Source: Nostoc sp. NIES-4103
Lineage (GTDB): Bacteria; Cyanobacteriota; Cyanobacteriia; Cyanobacteriales; Nostocaceae
DNA: 64,000 nt
NCBI RefSeq assembly: GCF_002368335.1
Contig: NZ_AP018288.1
Location: forward strand, 804,607-868,606
Direction of reading: 5' to 3'
Part shown: piece by piece, positions 43,947 through 53,754 of the stretch
How the letters are laid out: each line of letters opens with the position of its first letter
Position numbering within the stretch: the first letter of the stretch is position 1
The notes under the pieces: generated by a model
What the model was told of the DNA's origin: nothing
Databases searched by the model: none
What the model saw: the letters and a program-made list of their open reading frames with translations, nothing else
Program-made: the position numbers and the translations under genes

Positions 43947-46616
43947 TCAAACAATGGTGAAGTTGCTAGCACTGAGAGAAACTCCACCTGTAATCTGTGC
44001 TAATTGTTGTTGAGTAAATCCACTGTCACTGCCATCAAGGTCAAAGTACAGTGCGCCAGTGGTATTATCGTAGATAAATCGTTGAGTACTGGTCGTTGCG
44101 GCTGTGCCAAGGACAAATTGAGTTTCTGATAGTGAACCTGCTACTAAGCCACCGCCAAAGCCATTAGCTGATACCTGAATCAAGTCTTGACTTGAATTGA
44201 AGTTGTTGATGGTATCAACGCCTTCAGTGTAATTATTGTAAATAAAGCTATCAACACCATCAGCACCAATCAACACATCATTACCTTCACCGCCGATGAG
44301 CAGGTTGTTGCCGTAACTATCGTACACAGATAAAGTATCGTTGCCAGCACCACCCTTGAGGGTATCATCGCCTCCATAGCTATCGTAGCTTCCATCGCCA
44401 CCAACGAGGTAATCGTTACCATTTCCGCCGACTATACTGTCACCGTAGCCTGAACCGATGATAGATAAAGCCTCAATATTCTGGAAGTTAATTTCATAGT
44501 TGCCATTTGTAATGGTGCCATTGGTGGTAATTGAATCTAAAGTGACGACAATTGCGTTGGAATAGCTGGGGGATCCGTACAAATCAAAGTAGTAATTAGC
44601 AGATAAGTGATCGCTACCTGTCCCACCATCAACTAACACTATTTCAGTATGAGAAGCTGGATAGTATAGCGCTATAGAATCGTCACCTGCGCCACCCTTG
44701 ATGGTATCATTACCGGCTAGTCCCCCATTGAGGGTATCGTTACCATTTCCCCCCAGTAAACTATCAGTGTATTCTGTACCAAAGATAGAAAAACGCTCGA
44801 TATTCTGGAAGATTATCTGGGAGTTGCCAACTGTAATCGTGCCATTATTAGTGGTTGAGTCTAAAGTTGTGACGATTCCCTGCCCTGCAACACCAAATGA
44901 GTACCCGGCATTTAAAATATCGTTACCCGTTCCGCCATCTAGTGTAAAAGTTCCTCCAAGATAAGGACTAGGAGGGTTGTAGACATTAAAGTAATCATTG
45001 CCATCGCCACCATCTAGAAGACTGTTGGAGCTATAGGAGTCCGGCAACCCAGAATCGTATCCCGGAGCTTCTATATAATCGTCACCTGCACCACCTTTGA
45101 TAGTATCATTACCGGCTAGTCCCCCAACAAGGATATCGTTGCCATTTCCCCCCAGTAAACTATCAGTGTATTCTGTACCAAAGATAGAAAAACGCTCGAT
45201 ATTCTGGAAGATTATCTGGGAGTTGCCAACTGTAATCGTGCCATTAGTAGTGGTTGAATCTAAAGTTGTGACGATTCCCTCTGTAGCAAAGTAAAAAGAA
45301 GTTGATAAAGAATCATCACCTATGCCCCCATCTACTAAACTGTTACTGATACCCGACAAAGATAAAGTATCGTCGCCTGCACTACCCTTGATGGTATCAT
45401 CACCAGACCTTCCATTGAGCGAATCGTTGCCATTTCCCCCTAGTAAACTATCAGTGTATTCTGTACCTGTGATTATGAAATTCTCGATGCTCTGGAAGTT
45501 AATTTGATAGTTGCTAGCTGTAATCGTGCCATTGGTACTGGTTGAGTCAACAGTTGTGACAATTCCCTCTCTAGCATAGTAATAATTGGCCTGTAAAGTA
45601 TCGTTACCCGTCCCACCATCTACTGTCTGAGTTCCTGAGCCGCGACGGGGAAGGGCAAAACTAAAGTAATCATTGCCATCTCCACCACTCAGAACATTAT
45701 CGCCGCTCTGAGAATAGTAGTCATAGAAGTAATCGTCCCCATCTCCACCTTTGAGGATATTATTGCCATCGGAAAAGCTAAGAGTGTCGTTCCCTGAACC
45801 GCCATCGACAAGATTACCAGAGGAATCAACATTTAAGCTGTCATCGCCAGCACCACCTTTGAGGGTATTATTGCTCCCGAAATAGACACTAGCATTAAGA
45901 GTGTCGTTCCCTGAACCGCCATCGAGCAGATTATTTCCAGAGGAATAATAAGCACTTAAGTAGTCATTGCCTGCTCCACCTTTGAGGGTATTGTTGCCCC
46001 CAGAAGAGACAGCATAAAGATAATCGTTACCTGAACCGCCATCGAGAAGATTATTTCCAGAGGAGGAATTAGAAACATCTAAGCTGTCATCACCAGCACC
46101 ACCGCACAGACTGTTATTTCCTAAACTATCTTGGAGATAATCATTGCCATCGCCACCATCAAGCTTGTCATTTCCCGCTTCACCATAGATTGTGTCATCA
46201 AGAGCAAAACCTCGAATACTGTCATTACCATCTCCACCAAAGAGAACGTTACTGGCAGAATTACCTAAAATCCAGTTATTCAGTGCATTGCCGTTGCCGT
46301 TAATAGCTTTACCTGTGAGAGTCAGGTTTTCTAGATAAGCACCCAATGTCCAGTCAACAGAGGATTTGACTGTATCTACTTTGCCAGAGTCGCCACCTGA
46401 ACCATTCTCTTCAGTGACAATATCCCCACTACTATCAACGATGTAAGTGTCGTTACCATCGCCACCAGATAAGCTATCGTTGCCAGTGCCACCATCTAAG
46501 GTGTCGTTGCCACTATCTCCAATTAGTGTGTCATTACCACCCAAGCCTTTGATGTTGTCATTATAGATTGTGCCAATCAAGGTTTCTGGTTGATTTATAC
46601 CAATGATAGTTGCCAT
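43947..46616 (-). CDS. RTX-type calcium-binding repeat protein 4
   Basis: An 889-residue paralogue and the most upstream of the set in transcription direction. Same architecture as the others: TYIVDSSGDIVTEENG/LENLTLTG unit, GGxGND and SSGNNLLDGG repeats, four TTNGTIT/INFQNIE units and the shared C-terminal domain. Its leader differs: AGAGAAAAATATG, and the conserved intergenic leader of the other three is missing upstream. Two neighbouring TTNGTIT blocks (at about 44.8 and 45.2 kb) are nearly identical at DNA level, showing recent internal duplication. Probably an extracellular Ca2+-binding protein; function unknown. Confidence 0.88.
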   Translation of the reverse strand: MATIIGINQPETLIGTIYNDNIKGLGGNDTLIGDSGNDTLDGGTGNDSLSGGDGNDTYIVDSSGDIVTEENGSGGDSGKVDTVKSSVDWTLGAYLENLTLTGKAINGNGNALNNWILGNSASNVLFGGDGNDSIRGFALDDTIYGEAGNDKLDGGDGNDYLQDSLGNNSLCGGAGDDSLDVSNSSSGNNLLDGGSGNDYLYAVSSGGNNTLKGGAGNDYLSAYYSSGNNLLDGGSGNDTLNASVYFGSNNTLKGGAGDDSLNVDSSGNLVDGGSGNDTLSFSDGNNILKGGDGDDYFYDYYSQSGDNVLSGGDGNDYFSFALPRRGSGTQTVDGGTGNDTLQANYYYAREGIVTTVDSTSTNGTITASNYQINFQSIENFIITGTEYTDSLLGGNGNDSLNGRSGDDTIKGSAGDDTLSLSGISNSLVDGGIGDDSLSTSFYFATEGIVTTLDSTTTNGTITVGNSQIIFQNIERFSIFGTEYTDSLLGGNGNDILVGGLAGNDTIKGGAGDDYIEAPGYDSGLPDSYSSNSLLDGGDGNDYFNVYNPPSPYLGGTFTLDGGTGNDILNAGYSFGVAGQGIVTTLDSTTNNGTITVGNSQIIFQNIERFSIFGTEYTDSLLGGNGNDTLNGGLAGNDTIKGGAGDDSIALYYPASHTEIVLVDGGTGSDHLSANYYFDLYGSPSYSNAIVVTLDSITTNGTITNGNYEINFQNIEALSIIGSGYGDSIVGGNGNDYLVGGDGSYDSYGGDDTLKGGAGNDTLSVYDSYGNNLLIGGEGNDVLIGADGVDSFIYNNYTEGVDTINNFNSSQDLIQVSANGFGGGLVAGSLSETQFVLGTAATTSTQRFIYDNTTGALYFDLDGSDSGFTQQQLAQITGGVSLSASNFTIV

Positions 46617-46847
46617 ATTTTTCTCTGATTTAATTCATAAAAGTTAGACTTTTGACGATTTACCTCTTACCTTTATCTAAATAAATTCAGAGGTATTTAT
46701 CCGTTCTCAAGGATAAAGAATTGATAATTCCTCCTTTATCCTTAATACTTTCAAAGGTCAGGAGTGAGAGATTTTCTCTGTTATGGTTTTTTCTTGGCTT
46801 TGTTGATTTAGGGGTGTTTTAACTATGTGAAAATTTCTACCAGATCA

Positions 46848-48359
46848 TCAAAAGTATTGCACCCGCGCATCTAAACCGTTTGAACGTAACATTTGAGAAA
46901 GTCTTTCTGCTTGGGTGCGATCGCTAAATGTTCCAGCATTCACATAATTTCCTAATCTGGATTGTGCTGGGTAAGCATTGGGTACATATCGACGCACTTG
47001 ATAAAGTGTGTCGTTATTATTAATTGGCACTACTACTACATAGCGATTGTTATCAGGCTGATTACTAACTAAAGTACTATTGATGCCTAATGCTTGCCAG
47101 GTTTGACTATTGACTGTTCCAGTCACATTTAGTCCATAAGATTGCTGAAATGCTGTTACAGATTGGCTGGTGTATTCGTCGAAATAGCCATCTGGATTGC
47201 CATTAAAGAAGCCAAATTGGATTAAACGCTCTTGAACTAATCTGACATTTTCTCCTTGGTCACCTATGGAGAGAATACTTCTGCTTGGTTGATTGGCATA
47301 TCTATTTTCCCATACTCTACGTACTGCCTCTAAGACTTGGATATCGGCATTGCCATCGGCATAGAGGTTATTGTCTCGTTGGAATCGAGCGATCGCATCC
47401 CTTGTCAAAGTCCCAACAGTACCTGTAGGATTGGTGTTAAAGTAGCCCAAATCCCGCAGATATGCTTGCAAGTCTCTCACTTGCTGAGTTGAGATATTAC
47501 CTGTGTCTGGAGTTTGAGAGTAACCTAATAGTGCGTTCCAAGTTTGTTGATTTACCACCCCAGTGGCAGGTATGCCAGAATTCCGTTGGAATGCAATCAC
47601 AGCATTTCTAGTGATAACTTTAAAATTACCTGTGGGATTGGCATTAAAGTAACCTAACTGCCGCAAACGCTGTTGCAGCCTTGTAACTTCCGGGCCACTG
47701 CTACCTTCCGAGAGAACTGAATATTCACCGCCTACACCAAGGTAACTTGAGATTGCTTGTTGTGTTCTGGTACTGACAATACCATCAGCACGAATGCCAG
47801 CAGCTTGTTGAAATCGAATTACTGCTTGTTGAGTTTCTGGGCCAAAATAGCCTGTGTTCGGGCCGTTAAAGTATCGTAACTGCCGCAAGTTCGTTTGTAG
47901 TCTAGAGACTGCTGCACCTGTGCTACCTAAGCGCAGTCCGTTAGTTGTATTCCTACTCGCAGTTCTACCAAAACAGGCTTGTTGCAGTGCTTGTTGAGTA
48001 CTGCTACCCACAACCCCATCAGCAGTTAGTCTTTTGGCTTGCTGAAACCTCATCACTGATTGCTGGGTTAAGGTAGCAAATTTGCCTGTGACAGAACCAT
48101 TAAAGTAGCCTAACTTTTTTAAACACCTTTGGATGTTTGCAACCTCAGTCCCACTACTTCCTACTTTTTGAACTGCTAAAGCTTGCTCAGCTAGACTCAA
48201 AAGCCCTATAGTTAGTGCTATTGGTAAAAGGCTAATAACAGCAGGACTAGAAAGCTTCTTCCACCGTAAAAAGTTGAAATTCATCCTGATAGGAACAATC
48301 TCGATGCTTTCGGATGCTTCGTAGACTGAGGCTAGATGAAGATGAACAATGGCTTCCAT
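46848..48359 (-). CDS. Protein with multiple peptidoglycan-binding domains and SPOR-like tail
   Basis: About 503 residues. A membrane or signal segment (VISLLPIALTIGLLSLAEQALA) at about 40-62 is followed by PG_binding_1 units recognisable by repeated motifs such as VANIQRCLKKLGYFNGSVTG and TRLQQRLRQLGYFNANPTG; I count five to six. The last 75 residues (VVVVPINNNDTLYQVRRYV, TQAERLSQMLRSNGLDARV) resemble a SPOR domain. Probably a periplasmic wall-binding protein; no hydrolase domain is present. Start: ATG 48359 (MEAIVHLHLASVYEA) matches related cyanobacterial proteins better than the ATG at 48461. It lies upstream of the RTX set, but a link is only guilt by location. Confidence 0.82.
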   Translation of the reverse strand: MEAIVHLHLASVYEASESIEIVPIRMNFNFLRWKKLSSPAVISLLPIALTIGLLSLAEQALAVQKVGSSGTEVANIQRCLKKLGYFNGSVTGKFATLTQQSVMRFQQAKRLTADGVVGSSTQQALQQACFGRTASRNTTNGLRLGSTGAAVSRLQTNLRQLRYFNGPNTGYFGPETQQAVIRFQQAAGIRADGIVSTRTQQAISSYLGVGGEYSVLSEGSSGPEVTRLQQRLRQLGYFNANPTGNFKVITRNAVIAFQRNSGIPATGVVNQQTWNALLGYSQTPDTGNISTQQVRDLQAYLRDLGYFNTNPTGTVGTLTRDAIARFQRDNNLYADGNADIQVLEAVRRVWENRYANQPSRSILSIGDQGENVRLVQERLIQFGFFNGNPDGYFDEYTSQSVTAFQQSYGLNVTGTVNSQTWQALGINSTLVSNQPDNNRYVVVVPINNNDTLYQVRRYVPNAYPAQSRLGNYVNAGTFSDRTQAERLSQMLRSNGLDARVQYF

Positions 48360-49516
48360 AATTTTTGCAGCTATTTTTGGGTTATAGATATATCTTTGCT
48401 GTGACAGTATTGACCTGACCCAAAGCCTTACTACCTTATTTATATGTTTGCTTCGGATCAAACCTGTATTGAAGTTCTCAAGTGGTTAAACCACCTTCGC
48501 TGATTTTTGGTGACAGCAATCCATGCTTGCCAAGAAATTCGTATTGATTCACATCACGTCGTTATAATTGTTTACTAAGAGAATATAAAAGTAAATTTGC
48601 TACAAGGTCAATTGCCTATGTATCAATAAAAATCAAAACTGCTCTTGCCAACTTGATTAAATCGCTATCTATTCGTGATTTCACCTGCTTGATTGAATTT
48701 ATTGTTAGGAAAAATATACCACCTTGCCTGTGAGCAACTTGTATTTTTAACTTTTATTTTAAGTAATTATTCAAAATTCCAGTAGATAATTTTACTTTTA
48801 TTTATAGAAGATGATGACATAACACTGATAAAAGCAGAGTAATAATTGGTTAAAACAAATTACTCAAGAGTCTGAAATAAATAGCTTTCAACTGTCTATT
48901 TTCCCAAAAAATGATACTAATAGCTCTGTAAAATTCCTGTTAAAAACTGAAAAAAGAATGTATTTAAATTTACTTAATTTTAAATACATGAGTCTCTGCT
49001 CAAAAACCTGCGGTATTTAAAACTCTATTATTTAGGCAGATCACTAAGTGAAAATCTAAATTAATTAATCTACCTACAGGATGATGCAATTATTTCTATT
49101 TTACAAAATAAATCTACAATGCAATGCTAAACTTTAGCAAGCAGTTGTATAAGATTAGCTGCGATCGCTATCTCAAATTCCAGTAGTATAAGTTTTGTTG
49201 ATGCCACAATCAAAATTTGAAAAATTGGCAGTTGTACGTATTGGTAAAAATTGGGGATACATTAAATCAGTTACAATGAAAAAGTAAACTGTTATTAGAT
49301 GTATATTGTGATGTTTTACGAATGATAAAACTGATAACTTTTAATCACACTGGAAAAATAGCGATCACCTCACAACTGGATCATATTGCATGCTTTGATC
49401 AAGGTATTGCAAGTGCATCAACTAGTGTCAAAATGAGCTATATCGATAAGATAGGAAAGTATATTTACCATTCCACTGTCTAGCTGTGACGATTTTATTT
49501 TGGCAAGGTTTTATTC
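48360..49516. other. Long AT-rich intergenic region
   Basis: More than 1.1 kb with no convincing gene. A 53-codon frame at 49322-49483 (starting MIKLITFNHTGKI) has no recognised relatives and poor support. No repeat array or element was noticed, which is unusual in this window. It separates the wall-binding protein from the photoreceptor-like gene and may carry long leaders or small RNAs. Confidence 0.45.
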
Positions 49517-49603
49517 ATGACTCTGCCTAACTCAGTTAATTTTAATACCCATAATGTGACCACTGGCTCTAAAACTCGCCAATACAAAGTGATCGGCTTA
49601 TGA
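49517..49603 (+). CDS. Possible 28-residue leader peptide
   Basis: An ATG with AAGG about eight bases upstream opens a 28-codon frame (MTLPNSVNFNTHNVTTGSKT and on). Its TGA stop overlaps the ATG of the downstream photoreceptor-like gene (ATGA). The overlap suggests translational coupling, but with no homologue known this could be chance. Confidence 0.3.
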   Translation: MTLPNSVNFNTHNVTTGSKTRQYKVIGL

Positions 49604-52461
49604 CTAAGTTTAATAATTCCCCAAGGCGTTCACAATATCTTGCGCTTTGGCAACAATGGAGTTTGAAATCGAAAGCAACTGTTTGGGTGATCGCTTTGAC
49701 GATACTACCAGTGGGGATTTTTGGTATATTAAACTACTTTAATAGTAAATCAATTACTGAAGAATTCACCCAAGCTAGACAAGCAGATTCCGCAAATCTC
49801 ACTAAAGCTGAAGTTGCACTCCAGAACCATCAGTTATTCTTGTTGGTTCAAACTGGGGTGATAGCTGTAGTGACAGCAGCGATCGCCGCTAGTGTTGCCA
49901 ATCGTGCCATTCGTCCAGTTGTTTCTGCTGCCAAGATTTCCAGCGCTTTAGTGAATAGAATACGTCGAGAGGAAGTAGGGACGCGAATTCGCGTTGAAGG
50001 CAATGATGAACTGGTGGCACTAGGTGAGAATCTTAACTTGATTCAAAGTGAGTTGCAAGAGGTATTCTCGAAACAAGAAACAGAAGCCGAGCGATCGCAG
50101 TTATTAATGTACATGACTCGTCGCATTCACCAGGCACTCTCCCAAGAAGATGTCCTCAGAATCACTGTTGAAGAAGTTCGCACAGCTTTTAGAATCGACC
50201 GTGTGGTGATTTTTCGCTTTGACGAAAGGGGAGATGGAACGTTTGTAGAAGAAGCAGCCGCACCTGGTTTACCCAAGATATTGTGGGCGACTGTTGTTGA
50301 TCCTTGTTTTAAAGAAGAATATATTGAACAATACCGTCAAGGTCGCGTGCGAGCGATCAATAATATTTATCAAGCAAATATCAGCAATTGTCACATCGGC
50401 TTATTAGAGCGATTTGCAGTCAAAGCCAATATAATCGCACCCATTATCAAAGATGACCAGCTCTTCGGTTTGTTAATTGGACACCAGTGTTCTGCACCTC
50501 GGTTTTGGCAACAGTTTGAGATTGATTTGTTCGCCCAAATAGCTACACAAGTGGGTTTTGCCCTCGAATATGCCAAGTTTGTAGAACAAATAGGTGCGAG
50601 AGCCGACCAAGCCCAAATAATGATTAATATTACCCGCAAGATTCGGAAATCACTCAACGAAGAAGATGTCCTCAAAACCACCGTTGAAGAAATTCGCAAA
50701 GCGATCGCTACTGACCGGGTGATAGTCTATGGCTTTGATGCCGAATGGTATGGTACTGTCATTGCAGAAGCAGTGCTGCCTGGTTTTCCCAAAACATTAC
50801 GAGCCAACATCAAAGACCCTTGTTTTGCTGAAGGTTATGTTGAGCAATACCAAGCAGGACGAGTCCAAGCAACCAGCAATATTTATGAAGCCGGATTGAG
50901 TGCTTGTCACATTAACCAACTCGAACCATTTGCAGTCAAGGCAAATCTGGTTGCACCGATTCTCAAAGATGATAAATTGTTTGGTTTGCTAGTTGCTCAT
51001 CAATGTTCTGCACCACGCCAATGGCAACAGTTTGAAATTGATTTTTTTGCTCAGTTAGCCATGCAAGTGGGATTTGCTCTCGACCATGCAAGATTGCTTC
51101 AGCGCATTGATGCGGAAGGAATGCAAACTCAGTTACTTGTGGATATTACCCGCAAGATTCGGGAATCACTCAACGAAGAAGATGTCCTCAAAACCACCGT
51201 TGAAGAAATTCGCAAAGCGATCGCTACTGACCGGGTGATAGTCTATGGCTTTGATGCCGAATGGTATGGTACTGTCATTGCAGAAGCAGTGCTGCCTGGT
51301 TTTCCCAAAACATTACGAGCTAACATCAAAGACCCTTGTTTTGCTGAAGGTTATGTTGAGCAATACCAAGCAGGACGAGTCCAAGCAACCAATAATATTT
51401 ATGAAGCCGGATTGAGTGATTGTCACATTAAGCAACTCGAACCATTTGCAGTCAAGGCAAATCTGGTTGCACCGATTCTCAAAGATGATAAATTGTTTGG
51501 TTTGCTAATTGCTCATCAATGTTCTGCACCCCGCCAATGGCAACAGTTTGAAATTGATTTATTTACTCAGTTAGCCATGCAAGTGGGATTTGCTCTCGAC
51601 CATGCTAGACTATTGAACCAAGTAGACCAAGCCTATGGATCAGTTGAATCTGCTTTGCAACAGCAGCAGCAAGAAAAACAAGCACTGCAACTGCAAGTAT
51701 CAGAACTTTTGAGAGATAGTGAAACTGTTGTGAGAACTCTCTGCGCTGAGACGATCACGCAAATTAAGTCTGTCACTTCTACCCAAAATCAAATTCAAGC
51801 ATTAGCTAATTCGACTCAAAAACTGCTTCTCACTGTCGAACAAGCACAACGCCAAAAACAGCAGTTCAACGACACAGTACAAGAAGCACAACAAAGCATC
51901 AACCAAGTTGCAGAAAGCACTTCTACAACCCAGATCACAGTTACAGAAGCAGCCGCCAGAGTTAAACGCCTAGAACAGCCATCCCGACAACTCTTGCAAA
52001 GAACAAATCAGATTAATGAGGTAGCATCACAGATCAAATTCCATGGGATGAAACTTGCTTTTGAAGCCACCCGTGCTGGTGAAGCAGGTAGAGAGTTTGC
52101 TGCTATAGCTGAGAAAGTGCTTGCGTTGGGACAGCAATTAGATGCAGACAATACAGAAATTAAATCTTTAGTGTCAGAAATTTGTACAGTCAATAACGAC
52201 ACAGTAGCGTTAATGGAAGCTGGAAAGCAAGGAGCGATCGCTATTACTCAAGGAGTAGAAGAACAAGAGCAAAAACTCAGTCAAATTAATGCGATCGCTG
52301 TCCAAGTTAACGCACTAATTGAGGAACTGACTCAAGCAGTTACAAACCAGCTGGAAACCTCAACAGCCGCCACACAATATATTGTAGAAGTTGCAAGTAT
52401 CGCTAACCAGACAAAAGAACAAGCTGCCACAGTTGCGAAGTTCTTAACTAAATTAAGATAG
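49600..52461 (+). CDS. Chemoreceptor-like photoreceptor with three cyanobacteriochrome-type GAF domains
   Basis: A 953-residue membrane protein. Two membrane helices (about 28-48 and 78-98) and a HAMP region (to about 150) precede three GAF domains (about 175-330, 347-502 and 519-674). Each GAF has a DPCF motif (Cys236, Cys408, Cys580) and a Cys-His pair (Cys264-His265, Cys436-His437, Cys608-His609) followed by LExFAVKANLVAPI-like sequence. Cys-His is the bilin attachment site of cyanobacteriochromes and DXCF marks the two-cysteine blue/green class, as in PixJ-type phototaxis receptors. The C-terminal coiled coil ends in an MCP-like signalling hairpin (EATRAGEAGREFAAIAEKV). No CheA or CheW gene is nearby. 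Bilin binding is inferred from motifs only. Confidence 0.85.
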   Translation: MTKFNNSPRRSQYLALWQQWSLKSKATVWVIALTILPVGIFGILNYFNSKSITEEFTQARQADSANLTKAEVALQNHQLFLLVQTGVIAVVTAAIAASVANRAIRPVVSAAKISSALVNRIRREEVGTRIRVEGNDELVALGENLNLIQSELQEVFSKQETEAERSQLLMYMTRRIHQALSQEDVLRITVEEVRTAFRIDRVVIFRFDERGDGTFVEEAAAPGLPKILWATVVDPCFKEEYIEQYRQGRVRAINNIYQANISNCHIGLLERFAVKANIIAPIIKDDQLFGLLIGHQCSAPRFWQQFEIDLFAQIATQVGFALEYAKFVEQIGARADQAQIMINITRKIRKSLNEEDVLKTTVEEIRKAIATDRVIVYGFDAEWYGTVIAEAVLPGFPKTLRANIKDPCFAEGYVEQYQAGRVQATSNIYEAGLSACHINQLEPFAVKANLVAPILKDDKLFGLLVAHQCSAPRQWQQFEIDFFAQLAMQVGFALDHARLLQRIDAEGMQTQLLVDITRKIRESLNEEDVLKTTVEEIRKAIATDRVIVYGFDAEWYGTVIAEAVLPGFPKTLRANIKDPCFAEGYVEQYQAGRVQATNNIYEAGLSDCHIKQLEPFAVKANLVAPILKDDKLFGLLIAHQCSAPRQWQQFEIDLFTQLAMQVGFALDHARLLNQVDQAYGSVESALQQQQQEKQALQLQVSELLRDSETVVRTLCAETITQIKSVTSTQNQIQALANSTQKLLLTVEQAQRQKQQFNDTVQEAQQSINQVAESTSTTQITVTEAAARVKRLEQPSRQLLQRTNQINEVASQIKFHGMKLAFEATRAGEAGREFAAIAEKVLALGQQLDADNTEIKSLVSEICTVNNDTVALMEAGKQGAIAITQGVEEQEQKLSQINAIAVQVNALIEELTQAVTNQLETSTAATQYIVEVASIANQTKEQAATVAKFLTKLR
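50631..51662 (+). repeat. 516-bp tandem duplication of GAF units 2 and 3
   Basis: The DNA from about 50631 is repeated from 51147 with very few changes (172 codons apart), covering the DPCF and Cys-His sites. Confidence 0.8.
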
Positions 52462-52495
52462 ATAACTGCTGATATCATGTCAGTTAAAATCACCG

Positions 52496-53368
52496 TCATT
52501 GCGACCGTAAAAATAATTCTTGCAACAACTTCCCAAAGCGCGGTAAATCAAAAATAAATGCAAAAAATGCAGATAATGGTTTACGCTTTTTCAGTCCTGA
52601 TGGTGTTAACTTCCAGTTAGCAGATGCACCATCAACTAGGTGCATACCTCCAGCTAATTTAGCATTCTGTTTAGCTTCTTCTCCTTTAACATAGGCTACA
52701 CCTCGACCGCCAGATAAGTGACTATAGTTATGATTTTGATGAATCGCTGTGACTACATCTGTGGCATCAACAACAGGAATTTTCATTTGATGAGCATAGT
52801 AAACTACCCAATGATCCCAATGACCACGACCCACGGCAAAAGAGGGAATTTCCGCATACAGTGGCTTGGGAAATACAAAGTAATCTTGACAGACAACTGA
52901 TGCTAATTTACCTTGTTGTGCAGCTAAATGGCGCAAATCAGTTTCCCAAGTAGGTTGTTCAAATTCTAGTGGTTCTGTAATATCCACATCCACCCGTCGT
53001 CCTGTGATCAAAAATTTCTTAAAAGATGAATCTTGCAGTTGCTTGACAGCAATTAAGAAATCATTCAAAAGAATAATATCAGTATTGACATAGGTTATAA
53101 TTGAACCCGGAGCCAGTGCTTGAGCCTGCCAAAATATACTATCTAATAATGGTGTGCCGTATTCATTACAATTAATATCACTGATATGGACTACACCAAG
53201 TTTTTTAGCAATTTCATCTGTGCCTTTTTCGTTACCAAATAAAATAATCTGGGGTCGAGGTTCGAGTAAAGTCCAACTCTTGATAGCATTTTCCTGAATA
53301 ATCCCAATGTGTCCTTCAAAGGGTTTCGGTACAGTAAAGATTGTAATTCTTTCGTCAGATATATGCAT
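52496..53368 (-). CDS. Glycosyltransferase-like protein
   Basis: A 290-residue protein. The fold suggested by IILFGNEKGTDEIAKKLGV and the acidic ITYVNTDIILLNDFL (NTD in place of a DxD motif) is that of GT-A nucleotide-sugar transferases. Other conserved-looking parts are FLITGRRVDVDI, VVCQDYFVFPKPLYAEIPSF and GRGHWDHWVVYYAH. It could transfer a sugar to surface polysaccharide or a protein, but the donor and acceptor are unknown. The start ATG 53368 begins MHISDERITIFTVPKPF. No operon partners; the upstream gap is filled with repeats. Confidence 0.65.
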   Translation of the reverse strand: MHISDERITIFTVPKPFEGHIGIIQENAIKSWTLLEPRPQIILFGNEKGTDEIAKKLGVVHISDINCNEYGTPLLDSIFWQAQALAPGSIITYVNTDIILLNDFLIAVKQLQDSSFKKFLITGRRVDVDITEPLEFEQPTWETDLRHLAAQQGKLASVVCQDYFVFPKPLYAEIPSFAVGRGHWDHWVVYYAHQMKIPVVDATDVVTAIHQNHNYSHLSGGRGVAYVKGEEAKQNAKLAGGMHLVDGASANWKLTPSGLKKRKPLSAFFAFIFDLPRFGKLLQELFLRSQ

Positions 53369-53754
53369 AATAAATCCTCTCTCACATGATATAAAGTGAG
53401 TTAATTTTTGAGAAATTAAGTTTGAATATTTTGTGTCAAAAAGAAGAGTGTAGGGGATAGGGTGTGGGGTATAGGGAACTGAAGAGAGTCTGACTACAAT
53501 TCACACCTTCACTTCTTTTCGACATACTATGAAAAGTTAAGGCTGTAATTACCTTTGGCAGGAAAGTATGGAAGAAATTTCTGCGTCTTGAGTCGATTCA
53601 TGTGATAGTTTTGACTTGAGTAAATGCTAGATTCTTACTATTAATATCAAGCATTTACTGGCAATTTTGTCAATTTAGATGCTAAATTACAACAATATTT
53701 TTATATGTCAAAATATCAATATTAAATAACATTTAAACGTTTTGGTAGCGAATG

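Noticed and set aside
44698..45507. Several plus-strand frames opposite the RTX genes with Pro/Ser-rich products
   Set aside because: They are mirror frames of the GGxGND repeats, which naturally stay open on the opposite strand.
33655..46616. Type I secretion or contact-dependent toxin system
   Set aside because: No HlyB, HlyD, TolC-like or immunity-type genes are visible, and the RTX proteins lack any recognisable toxin domain.
49322..49483. 53-codon frame in the long intergenic region
   Set aside because: No ribosome site, no recognised relatives and composition like the surrounding AT-rich DNA; kept only as a note in the region entry.
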